Origin: Bradyrhizobium yuanmingense
Lineage (GTDB): Bacteria > Pseudomonadota > Alphaproteobacteria > Rhizobiales > Xanthobacteraceae
Assembly (NCBI RefSeq): GCF_029167105.1
Contig: NZ_JARFML010000005.1
Coordinates: forward strand, 1 to 64,000
DNA length: 64,000 bases
Direction: 5' to 3'
The notes under the pieces were generated by a model that saw only the letters and a list, made by a program, of their open reading frames with translations, had not been told where the DNA came from and searched no databases. Shown here piece after piece: positions 18,477 to 27,541 of the stretch. The position numbers were made by a program, and so were the translations under genes. Within the stretch, counting starts at the first letter, position 1. Each line of letters starts with the position of its first letter.

Positions 18477-19241
18477 ATGGGTGCGCGTATCGGCAAGGTC
18501 ACCGAGGTCGAGAGCCGGCCGGCCAACAATCTGCTGCGGCGTTTGAGTCAGGTCGACTACGGCCTCCTGACGCCGCACGTGACCGTCGAAGACTCTGCAG
18601 CCGGGCACTTGCTCTACAATCCCGGCGATGACGTGCAGGTCGTCCACTTCCCCTGCGGCCCGTCGCTCGCGACTTTCCTCGTCCCAAACGAGGATGGCCG
18701 CGACGTCGAAACCATTCTGGTCGGCCGCGAAGGCGCGGTGGGCGGCATCGTCAGCGAGGGGTTTCTGCCGGCCTATACCCGGATCTGCGTCAAATTCGGC
18801 GGGCCGTTTGCTCGCATTCACGTTGCCAAGCTGGAAGCAGCCAAGCTGCGCTCGGCGTCGCTGCGCAACGTCTTTGCCCGCTATGCCGATTGCATGCTGG
18901 CGCAGATCTTCCAGTCGACCGCCTGCAACGCCATCCATTCGATCGAGCAGCGCACCGCCAAATGGATCCTGGCGGCGATGGAGCGGACCGGCGACGAGAC
19001 CAGCGTGCCGCTGACCCACGAACAGCTTGCGACTTTGCTCGGCGTGGGGCGCTCCTATGCCAGCCGCGTGCTTCAGTCGTTCAAGGCCGAAGGCGTGCTC
19101 GACACGCGGCGCGGCTCGATCCTGGTCCGCAACCGAGACGGCCTGAGGCTGCGCGCCTGCCTCTGCAACGACGCCGTAAAGATGCATTTCGAGGAGGTGC
19201 TGCGCGGGGTCTATCCGACCGAGGAGCGGGAGGCCGGGTAG
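18477..19241 (+). CDS. Crp/Fnr-family transcriptional regulator
   Basis: A 254-residue regulator. The N-terminal ~150 residues form a cyclic-nucleotide-binding-like beta roll (YNPGDDVQVVHFPCGPSLATFLV), but the canonical phosphate-binding cassette (FGE-x-ALL) is absent, so cAMP binding is doubtful; no Fnr-type N-terminal Cys cluster is present either. The C-terminal winged helix reads LTHEQLATLLGVGRSYASRVLQ followed by GVLDTRRGSI. The ATG at 18477 is chosen because GGGAGGAAGGGTGGGAG precedes it. It lies 77 bases upstream of the Lgt-like/radical SAM operon, a possible target. Confidence 0.88.
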   Translation: MGARIGKVTEVESRPANNLLRRLSQVDYGLLTPHVTVEDSAAGHLLYNPGDDVQVVHFPCGPSLATFLVPNEDGRDVETILVGREGAVGGIVSEGFLPAYTRICVKFGGPFARIHVAKLEAAKLRSASLRNVFARYADCMLAQIFQSTACNAIHSIEQRTAKWILAAMERTGDETSVPLTHEQLATLLGVGRSYASRVLQSFKAEGVLDTRRGSILVRNRDGLRLRACLCNDAVKMHFEEVLRGVYPTEEREAG

Positions 19242-19266
19242 CTTCTTCCTTCTCCCCTTGTGGCGC

Positions 19267-19272
19267 TATAAT
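19267..19272 (+). promoter_or_regulatory. Candidate -10 element upstream of the Lgt-like operon
   Basis: A perfect TATAAT lies 47 bases before the Lgt-like ATG, in the short gap after the Crp/Fnr stop. A second -10-like TATACT lies at 19305. No convincing -35 was found for either, so this is weak support for an operon promoter here. Confidence 0.25.
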
Positions 19273-19318
19273 GCGCGGGCGCGCCGTTCTAACCGCGGTC
19301 GTGCTATACTGCCCCCGC

Positions 19319-20035
19319 ATGAGCGGGGCTTTGCTTCACACTCTCTTCGACATCCTGGCCTGGCTGGCGGCGGCTGCCGCCGTCTATTGGCTGTCGCGAC
19401 GGGGCTTGCAATTTCCCTCGCAATCCTTCGCGCTGCCCTATGTCGCCGCGCTGGTGTTTGGCGCAGGCGTCGGCGCCTATCTGTTCGGCTCCGCCAATCT
19501 GTGGCTGTCGGGGCAGAGCGGCATTGCGCGCTCGATCGAGGGCGGGCTGGCGGGCGGCATCGTGGCGATCGAGCACTACAAATGGTCCGCGGGCGTCACG
19601 GTGCGAACCGGTGCGCGCTTCGCGCTGCCGCTGGCGCTCGGCATCGCGATCGGCCGGATCGGCTGTTACCTCGCGGGCCTCGACGATTTCACCTATGGCA
19701 CGCCGACGACGCTGCCCTTCGGCCATGATTTCGGCGACGGCGTTCGCCGCCATCCCGTGCAGCTCTACGAGAGCGCGGCCATGGCCCTGTTCGCGCTCGT
19801 CTATGTGGTGGCGGTCTTGAACCGGCACGCGTTCACGATCACCAATGGTTTCTACCTGGTGCTCGCCTATTACGGAACGCAACGCTTCCTATGGGAATTC
19901 CTCAAGCCCTATGGCACGCTGATCGGGCCCCTGACCCTGTTTCACCTGCTGTCGCTGTCCGTCCTGCTCTACGCCGCATTCATGCTGGCGACTGCACCCA
20001 AAGCGAGACGCTTACAAAAAGAGTCACTTGCATGA
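19319..20035 (+). CDS. Divergent Lgt-like (prolipoprotein diacylglyceryl transferase family) membrane protein
   Basis: A 238-residue membrane protein with about seven helices. IGRIGCYLAG (residues ~111-120), FTYGTPTTLPFG and RHPVQLYES (~144-152) match the Lgt signature. Two positions usually held in true Lgt enzymes differ: the His of the HGG loop is Glu (RSIEGGLAGG, Glu74), and the Asn of GRxGN is Cys (Cys116). It is therefore probably a paralogue with an altered reaction, still likely acting on a glycerolipid at the membrane. Its TGA overlaps the ATG of the radical SAM gene by four bases (ATGA), so the two are translationally coupled. Function is inference. Confidence 0.82.
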   Translation: MSGALLHTLFDILAWLAAAAAVYWLSRRGLQFPSQSFALPYVAALVFGAGVGAYLFGSANLWLSGQSGIARSIEGGLAGGIVAIEHYKWSAGVTVRTGARFALPLALGIAIGRIGCYLAGLDDFTYGTPTTLPFGHDFGDGVRRHPVQLYESAAMALFALVYVVAVLNRHAFTITNGFYLVLAYYGTQRFLWEFLKPYGTLIGPLTLFHLLSLSVLLYAAFMLATAPKARRLQKESLA

Positions 20036-21474
20036 ACGCGCCGTTGCGTAAGTCGCGTCCCTACATCTTCTGGGGCCAGACCCAATCTCTTTGCGAGACC
20101 TGCCTGAAGCTGGTGCCGACCAAGATCCAGATTCTCGGCAACGAGGTCTGGTACGAAAAGCGCTGCAGGGAGCACGGCGTGCAATCGACGCTGGTGTCGA
20201 CCGATGCCGCCTATTGGCGGCTGTGCAAGGATTTCATCAAGCCTGGCGACCGGCCGCTGCAATTCCAGGAACGAACCCAATTCGGCTGCCCCTATGATTG
20301 CGGGCTCTGTCCCGATCACGAGCAGCATTCCTGCCTGGCGCTGATCGAGATCACCGAGCATTGCAACCTCACCTGCCCGGTCTGCTTCGCGGAGTCCTCG
20401 CCGGCACGAACCAAATTCACGCCGCTCGCGACGGTGGAGAAGATGCTCGATGCGCTGGTCGCGAGCGAGGGCGAGCCCGATCTGGTGCAGATATCCGGCG
20501 GCGAGCCGACGCTGCATCCTGACTTCTTCGAGATCCTGGACGCCGTGCGCGCCCGGCCGATCCGCCACGTCATGATCAACACCAACGGCCTGCGCATCGC
20601 CCGCGAAAAGGACTTCGTGGCGCGGCTCGCCGAGAACAGACGCGGGCTGGAGGTCTATCTCCAGTTCGATTCGCTACACCGGGACGCGCTGATCAATCTG
20701 CGCGGCGCCGACTTGCGAAAGATCCGCCAGCAGGCGCTGGAGAATCTCGAGCAATACGGCATCTCGACCACGCTGGTCGCGACCATCAAGCGCGGCGTCA
20801 ACGATTCCGAGATCGGCGACATCGTGCGCCACGCGCTGACCTGGAAGTGCGTGCGCGGGGTGACATTGCAGCCGGTCCAGGATGCAGGCCGCAACGAGAG
20901 TTTCGACAAGAATACCGACCGCATCATGCTGTCGGAGATCCGCAAGCGCGTCGTCGAGACCGGGGTGTTCGGGGACAAGGACATGATCCCGCTGCCCTGC
21001 AATCCCGAGAGCATCTCGATCGGCTATGGCCTGCGCAACGGCGAGAAGGTGCTGCCGCTGACCTCGCTGATCCCGCAGGAGCAGCTTGTCGCGGTGATGC
21101 CCAACACCATCAACCCGGAGAAATATCCGGTGCTGCGGGAGAAATTCCAGGAGAAGTTCTTGGAACTGTTCTCGCTATCGTCGGGCCCGCTCAACACGTC
21201 CGAGCGCGTGTGCGAATTGTTGTGCTGCCTGCCGAGCTTTCAGGTCCCGGACGGGCTCACCTACGAGAACGTCTTCCGCGTCACCATCGTGCAGTTTCTC
21301 GACCGCTTCAATTTCTGCGTCGGCAACGTCAAGCGCAGCTGCATCCATTTCGTGACCGAGCAGGGGGCGATCATCCCGTTCGACACCTACAATCTGTTCT
21401 ACCGCAACGGAAAGATCGACGGCATCCGCGCGTCGCTGGCCGCGCCGGCGAGCGAGGGAGTCCTTCAGGCATGA
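20032..21474 (+). CDS. Radical SAM enzyme with multiple cysteine motifs, Tes-like
   Basis: A 480-residue radical SAM protein. The SAM/Fe-S motif is C111-NLT-C115-PV-C118. Before it are a CETC pair (21, 24) with Cys45, and CPYDCGLC (86-93) with Cys101; after it lie further Cys in LPCNPES, VCELLCC, FNFC and RSC, enough for extra Fe-S clusters or a rubredoxin-like site. The order GCPYDCGLCPDH then CNLTCPVCFA resembles the archaeal Tes/MJ0619 family that couples lipid chain ends. ISGGEPTLHP is the usual SAM-binding GGE motif. Four-base ATGA overlaps link it to genes on both sides. A lipid C-C coupling role is inference. Confidence 0.85.
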   Translation: MNAPLRKSRPYIFWGQTQSLCETCLKLVPTKIQILGNEVWYEKRCREHGVQSTLVSTDAAYWRLCKDFIKPGDRPLQFQERTQFGCPYDCGLCPDHEQHSCLALIEITEHCNLTCPVCFAESSPARTKFTPLATVEKMLDALVASEGEPDLVQISGGEPTLHPDFFEILDAVRARPIRHVMINTNGLRIAREKDFVARLAENRRGLEVYLQFDSLHRDALINLRGADLRKIRQQALENLEQYGISTTLVATIKRGVNDSEIGDIVRHALTWKCVRGVTLQPVQDAGRNESFDKNTDRIMLSEIRKRVVETGVFGDKDMIPLPCNPESISIGYGLRNGEKVLPLTSLIPQEQLVAVMPNTINPEKYPVLREKFQEKFLELFSLSSGPLNTSERVCELLCCLPSFQVPDGLTYENVFRVTIVQFLDRFNFCVGNVKRSCIHFVTEQGAIIPFDTYNLFYRNGKIDGIRASLAAPASEGVLQA

Positions 21475-21767
21475 GCATCAGCGACACTCCGCCGCCGGCG
21501 CCTCCGGCGCCGCCCCCTCCCGTCCCCACGGAAAAGCGCGGCGGCTGCCTCACCGCGCTGATGGCGATCGCCGGGATCTTCATGCTGCTGCCGGGTCTCT
21601 GCGCACTCCTGTTCGGCGGAATGTCGGTTGTCGAGGGTGGCCGAATCCCCGCCGACATTGCCTCCCTGATTTTTCTGGGACTGGTCATCGGCATCGGCGG
21701 GGTCGCCATGATCTGGGCGGCCATCAAGGGGCGAAAGGCTCCCAGCCGTCCCGGGACCGGGCCCTAA
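21471..21767 (+). CDS. Small two-helix membrane protein in the radical SAM operon
   Basis: A 98-residue protein: Pro-rich cytoplasmic-looking start (residues 5-18), the KRGGCLTA turn, then two membrane helices (~24-48 and ~59-83) and a basic Gly/Pro tail. No family was recognised. Its ATG overlaps the radical SAM stop by four bases (ATGA), so it is the third coupled gene of the operon and probably serves the same pathway, perhaps as an anchor or partner for the soluble enzyme. A terminator-like hairpin follows at 21802. Confidence 0.75.
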   Translation: MSISDTPPPAPPAPPPPVPTEKRGGCLTALMAIAGIFMLLPGLCALLFGGMSVVEGGRIPADIASLIFLGLVIGIGGVAMIWAAIKGRKAPSRPGTGP

Positions 21768-21801
21768 GCCCCGGGGATTCCCGGACAAAATTCAGTCAAC
21801 C

Positions 21802-21837
21802 AACGGCCAAAGAACACATTGTTTTTTGGCCGTTTTT
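21802..21837 (+). terminator. Rho-independent terminator after the radical SAM operon
   Basis: AACGGCCAAA pairs with TTTGGCCGTT across a 13-base loop and is followed by TTT, with the 3' arm set in a T-rich stretch. It separates the operon from typA. Confidence 0.75.
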
Positions 21838-21865
21838 GCATATATTGCGCCGCAACGCGCAGGGC

Positions 21866-21895
21866 GCCCGGTCGATATGGCCGGGCTTCCTTTTT
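21866..21895 (+). terminator. Second hairpin with T-run in the typA leader
   Basis: GCCCGG and CCGGGC enclose TCGATATGG and are followed by TTCCTTTTT. It lies about 110 bases before typA. It could be a back-up terminator or, if a typA promoter lies at the AT-rich stretch near 21840, an attenuator in the leader. Confidence 0.4.
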
Positions 21896-22005
21896 GGGCG
21901 GAAAGCGCCCCGTTTCCAGTCTTCCAGCGTTGTTTCGAGAAGAGGTCCCGGTCTGACCGGCGAGATCGCGCTTAACCCATTGTTCGACCGCAAAGAAGCT
22001 CACCC

Positions 22006-23832
<1,827 letters not shown>

Positions 23833-23851
23833 GGCCGCGGTACACACTCAT

Positions 23852-23955
23852 TGTCATGCCCCGGCTTGACCGGGGCATCCAGTACTCCGCGGCTTCTCGG
23901 CTCTACAACGATCGTCTCTGGAATACTGGATCGCCCGGTCAAGCCGGGCGATGAC
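23852..23955. repeat. Long inverted repeat, family D (CCGGGGCATCCAGTA type)
   Basis: Left part has CCCCGGCTTGACCGGGGC then ATCCAGTACTC; right part has GAATACTGGATCGCCCGGTC then AAGCCGGGCGATGACAG. Both ends are small palindromes and the arms pair with each other. It follows typA. Shorter relatives lie near 29309 and 63793. Confidence 0.8.
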
Positions 23956-24006
23956 AGCTGCGCGTGGCGGCTTCAGCACTCTTCACGAACGTGCTAGAGC
24001 CCGCCC

Positions 24007-25254
24007 ATGACCTCCCTCCCCTCCTCCGTCGACGTCGCGATCATTGGCGCCGGTGCCGCCGGCCTCGGTGCGGCCCATGCGCTGACGGACACCGGCCTCT
24101 CCGTCATCGTGCTGGAGGCGCGTGACCGGCTCGGCGGCCGCGCCTGGACGGTGCAGGCCTCACCCGAGGTGACGTTCGACGTCGGCTGCGGCTGGCTGCA
24201 TTCGGCCGACAAGAACTGCTTCGTGCCGATCGCGCGACAGCTCGGTTTCGAGCTCAACAAGGACCTGCCGCCCTGGCGCGAGCGGGCCTACGGCAATGCC
24301 TTTCCGGAAAGCGAACGCGACGATTTCATGCGCGCGATGGACGCGTTCTATGAGCGTCTGTGGGAAGCGGCGCAAACAGGTAAGGACGAGCCCGCCAGCT
24401 CGCATTTGGAGCCCGGCAATCGCTGGAATCCGATGATCGACGCGATCTCGACCTATATCAACGGCTGCGAGCTGAAGGATATGTCGACGCTGGACTGGGA
24501 TGCCTATGAGGACACTAACTTCAATTGGCGCGTCCGCCGCGGCTATGGCGCGCTGATTGCGGCCTATGGTGCGCCCTGCCCGGTGGCGCTGAACTGCAAC
24601 GTCGCGCTGATCGATCATTCGGACAAGCGCATCCGCATCGAGACGTCGCGGGGCACGCTGACCGCGGACAAGGTGATCGTCACCTTGCCGACCAATCTCA
24701 TTGCCGAGGAAGCCATCCGCTTCTCGCCGCCGCTCCCCGCAAAGGTGAGCGCAGCGGCCGGCCTGCCGCTCGGCGTCGACGACAAGGTGACGCTGGCCCT
24801 CGATGACGCCGAGACCTTTCCGACAGAGGGCAACTTACGCGGCGCCACCATGCGCACGGAGATGGGCACCTATCACATCCGCCCGTTCGGCCAGCCCTGC
24901 ATCGAGGGTTTTTTCGGCGGCAGCTTTGCCCGCGAACTCGAAGCTGCCGGCGACGGCGCCATCGCCGCTCAAGCCATCAACGAGATAGCGGGTTTTCTCG
25001 GCAACGACATCAGGCGCAAGCTGAAGCCGCTGTACGAATCGCGCTGGGCCCGCGATCCGTTCGCGCGGGGGTCGTATTCGCATGCGCTGCCCGGGCACGC
25101 GGGGGATCGCGCAGTGCTGGCCGCGCCGGTCGATGGGCGGCTGTTCTTCGCGGGAGAGGCGACGTCGCCGAATTTCTTCACGACCGCCCATGGCGCGCGG
25201 GATAGCGGAGAACGGGCGGCGGGGGAAGCGCTGGCGGCTCTGGGCAAGCCATAA
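24007..25254 (+). CDS. FAD-dependent amine oxidase family protein
   Basis: A 415-residue flavoprotein. The dinucleotide fold VAIIGAGAAGLGAAHAL is followed by the GG doublet motif EARDRLGGRAWT (residues ~37-48). The C-terminal FAD-binding end reads LFFAGEATSPNFFTTAHGA, typical of the monoamine/polyamine oxidase superfamily. The GCGWLHS motif after the FAD region and the RRGYGALIAAYG substrate region also fit. It probably oxidises an amine with oxygen to an aldehyde, ammonia and peroxide; the substrate is unknown. No signal peptide is present. It is convergent with the DCC-protein gene. Confidence 0.9.
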   Translation: MTSLPSSVDVAIIGAGAAGLGAAHALTDTGLSVIVLEARDRLGGRAWTVQASPEVTFDVGCGWLHSADKNCFVPIARQLGFELNKDLPPWRERAYGNAFPESERDDFMRAMDAFYERLWEAAQTGKDEPASSHLEPGNRWNPMIDAISTYINGCELKDMSTLDWDAYEDTNFNWRVRRGYGALIAAYGAPCPVALNCNVALIDHSDKRIRIETSRGTLTADKVIVTLPTNLIAEEAIRFSPPLPAKVSAAAGLPLGVDDKVTLALDDAETFPTEGNLRGATMRTEMGTYHIRPFGQPCIEGFFGGSFARELEAAGDGAIAAQAINEIAGFLGNDIRRKLKPLYESRWARDPFARGSYSHALPGHAGDRAVLAAPVDGRLFFAGEATSPNFFTTAHGARDSGERAAGEALAALGKP

Positions 25255-25264
25255 CCCGCAAGCT

Positions 25265-25277
25265 CCGTCATTGCGAG
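25265..25277. repeat. Short relic of the family E repeat
   Basis: CGTCATTGCGAGC equals the end of the long inverted repeat at 11806-11886. It abuts the stop of the DCC gene. Confidence 0.5.
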
Positions 25278-25685
25278 CTATTCGATCACCCGCGCCCGCA
25301 AATCGGCATCCGGCACGAAGCAGGCATCATACCTGCCAAAAATACGATAGCGGTTGCGCGCCACGAGGTTGTAGACCGCGTCCCGCAGCGGCTTCGGCAC
25401 GGCGAACAGCCCACGCACCCAGCCCCAGCCTGGGAGCTGCGACAGCACCGTCAGCGCAGCATCCGACTTCATGAACACCTCGCCGCCGTGGACAACCGCG
25501 TTGGTGTCGGGATCATCGGGGTCGATGCCGAACGTGCGCGCGAGCCGGGCGCCATAATCCGACTGGATCGGCGTGAACCGAAACTGCCTCGCCGTGTCGC
25601 GCTTGGCGACGAAGCGGACCCAGCGTGAGCAGAAGATGCAGACGCCGTCGAACAGAATGACGTCGTCGTCAGGCCATTTGGGCAT
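25278..25685 (-). CDS. DCC-family (DUF393) thiol-disulfide oxidoreductase-like protein
   Basis: A 135-residue protein. The family motif sits at the N-terminus as ILFDGVCIFCSRWVRFV: a CxxxC-like pair in DGVCIFC after the Asp, as in the DUF393/DCC family. Later LLGWGWVRG-like GWGWVRGLFAVP and the DAVYNLVARNRYRIFG segment are also typical. The fold is thioredoxin-like; redox activity is presumed. The ATG at 25685 is used rather than the GTG at 25715. It is the last gene of a likely operon of four, 60 bases after the SDR-DoxX gene. Confidence 0.88.
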   Translation of the reverse strand: MPKWPDDDVILFDGVCIFCSRWVRFVAKRDTARQFRFTPIQSDYGARLARTFGIDPDDPDTNAVVHGGEVFMKSDAALTVLSQLPGWGWVRGLFAVPKPLRDAVYNLVARNRYRIFGRYDACFVPDADLRARVIE

Positions 25686-25745
25686 CGGACTCTCTTTTTG
25701 ACGCGTTTTCTTCACGCGAACCGGAATCCACTTCGCTCGAAAACG

Positions 25746-27065
25746 CTATCGGTTATCCAGCATCAGGAGCGCGACGACCATCAAGACGATCGCCGGCCCG
25801 GTCTTCACCAGCGCGCCAAGCGGCTCGATCCAGAGGTCGGGCGTGAGAATCGCCGCGCCAAGCATATAGCCGAGCGAAGCGAAAATACCCGCGACCAAGC
25901 CGATCGCAGCCGTCCGGCGGAAGGCGATCAAGGCACCGAGGCTCATGTCCATCAGGCTGGTGCCGATGGTGATGGGATCGACCAGCGCGGGCGGAAAGTT
26001 GTGCGCGGTCAAAATGCCGGCGGCGGCATGGTAGGACACGAACAAGGAGATGAAACCGGAGACGACCCAGAACGCGACCAGGCTTGCGAAAATCAACGCC
26101 TTGACCAGGAACAGGCGCGCGAACCATTTGTCCTGGATGCTGGCAGGATGGCGTCCGATCGCCTCAGCCAGATGCTTCGGCGCGATGCCCGTCGCGGCGA
26201 TCCACGCTGACGGATCGCCTGCCACGCCGCGACGGAGCTCGGCAATGGCGGTAGAGCGCATCGGCGGCGTCCAGCCGAGATAGCTGGCGACATCGCCGAG
26301 CTTCGCGCCGAGATCGAGCATGAAGCGCGGCATTGCGATGCGCGGCCAGCCGGCCGTGCCGAACGCATGGCGGAACGGCTTGATGACGCCGGCCATGGTG
26401 ACCGGTTCGGCCTGCATCAGATCCCAGCTCACCGCCCTCAACGAGGCATCGTCGATGTCGCGCGCGGCGAGCCAGGCGATGGTCGCCGAAATATCCTCGA
26501 TCGCTACGGGCTGGAGTGGCGTTGCCATGTCCTTGGCCGGCAATTCGATCGGAAAGGCTGCAAGCGCGCGGAGCAGGGCGCTGCCGCCATAGGCTGCCGG
26601 CGCGACCACGAAGCCGGGCCGCAGGATGGCATGGGGGATGCCGCTGGTGCCGATCATGCGCTCGGCCTCGCGTTTGGTCGTGGCGAAGGCGGTGCGGTCC
26701 GCCTCCGCGGAGCCGGGGATCGAAATGTGCACCAGCCGGATTGCGCGGCCGCTGCCACCGATCGCCTGAAGCAGGTGCGCGACGAAATCGCGATGCACCG
26801 CGCTCGTGTTGCTGCCGGGGCCATCCTGGAGCACGCCGAGGCAGTTCACGACGACGTCCACCGCATGCTCGTTGAAAAGACGTATCAGCGCGGCCGCGTC
26901 GAGGACGAGGATCGGCAGCTCGACGTCCAGTGCGCTCATCCTCTGCGCCGACGACAGGCTCCGCGCCACGCCGACGACGCGAAAGCCCCGCATGCGCAGA
27001 TCGTCGGTGACGAAGCGGCCGATCAGGCCGGAGGCGCCGAGCACCAAAACAGTTCGCTCACTCAT
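25746..27065 (-). CDS. SDR/NmrA-like NAD(P)-binding protein fused to a DoxX-like membrane domain
   Basis: A 439-residue fusion. The N-terminal ~290 residues are an atypical SDR/NAD-dependent epimerase fold, starting VLVLGASGLIGRFVTDDL. The C-terminal ~130 residues hold four membrane helices of the DoxX_3 type (FWVVSGFISLFV, GTSLMDMSLGALIAF, LGYMLGAAIL). Such fusions are known and of unknown role; they are thought to be membrane redox proteins. The ATG at 27065 is chosen because the Rossmann motif starts right after it. It begins 8 bases after the DUF2269 stop and precedes the DCC gene. Confidence 0.88.
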   Translation of the reverse strand: MSERTVLVLGASGLIGRFVTDDLRMRGFRVVGVARSLSSAQRMSALDVELPILVLDAAALIRLFNEHAVDVVVNCLGVLQDGPGSNTSAVHRDFVAHLLQAIGGSGRAIRLVHISIPGSAEADRTAFATTKREAERMIGTSGIPHAILRPGFVVAPAAYGGSALLRALAAFPIELPAKDMATPLQPVAIEDISATIAWLAARDIDDASLRAVSWDLMQAEPVTMAGVIKPFRHAFGTAGWPRIAMPRFMLDLGAKLGDVASYLGWTPPMRSTAIAELRRGVAGDPSAWIAATGIAPKHLAEAIGRHPASIQDKWFARLFLVKALIFASLVAFWVVSGFISLFVSYHAAAGILTAHNFPPALVDPITIGTSLMDMSLGALIAFRRTAAIGLVAGIFASLGYMLGAAILTPDLWIEPLGALVKTGPAIVLMVVALLMLDNR

Positions 27066-27073
27066 CGCTTCTC

Positions 27074-27541
27074 TCAGAACGGTTTCGCGATCATCAGCCA
27101 CAGGATCAGCACGGTCGCCCCAAAGCCAGGGGAGCCGAACGCGAACCAGCGGCGGAACAGCACGAAATAGCGCGGTGGCAGCGCACTGCTCTGCGCAGCA
27201 GCCTTGCGCGCGAGGTCTCGCATCTCGATCTGCATGAACACGACCGGCACCCAGAACAAGCCGGCAATCGCATACAGCGCGAGCGAGGTAAGCAGCCAGC
27301 GCTCCGTGATCGACGTCGCCGACAGTATCATCAGCACGCCGCCGCTGACCGGCTGGAGGATCACGGCCGACAGCGTGAAGATCGCATCCGCGATGACAAC
27401 CACCGAAGCGGTGCGGGCGATGAACTCCGGCTGCTGCGTGCGATGCGCCATCAGCATGAAGAAGGCGATGCCGGTCCCGGTGCCGAGAATGACGATGGCG
27501 CCGAGGACGTGAATAAATTTGACCAGGAAATACAGCGTCAT
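27074..27541 (-). CDS. DUF2269-family membrane protein
   Basis: A 155-residue protein with four membrane helices: FLVKFIHVLGAIVILGTG, the VVVIADAIFTLSAVILQP region, LALYAIAGLFWVPVVF and a final ATVLILWLMI. The FIHVLGAI-x-LGTG opening and the WLLTSLALYAIAG segment fit DUF2269 (YuxK/PopC-like neighbours). The His of the first helix could bind haem but this is only a guess. The ATG at 27541 overlaps the stop of the hydrolase gene by four bases (ATGA), and the SDR-DoxX gene follows after 8 bases, so it sits in the middle of the operon. Confidence 0.85.
   Translation of the reverse strand: MTLYFLVKFIHVLGAIVILGTGTGIAFFMLMAHRTQQPEFIARTASVVVIADAIFTLSAVILQPVSGGVLMILSATSITERWLLTSLALYAIAGLFWVPVVFMQIEMRDLARKAAAQSSALPPRYFVLFRRWFAFGSPGFGATVLILWLMIAKPF

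Noticed and set aside
18890-19318. N-terminal extension of the Lgt-like protein by 143 residues
   Set aside because: It overlaps the Crp/Fnr gene out of frame; the membrane protein clearly begins at 19319.
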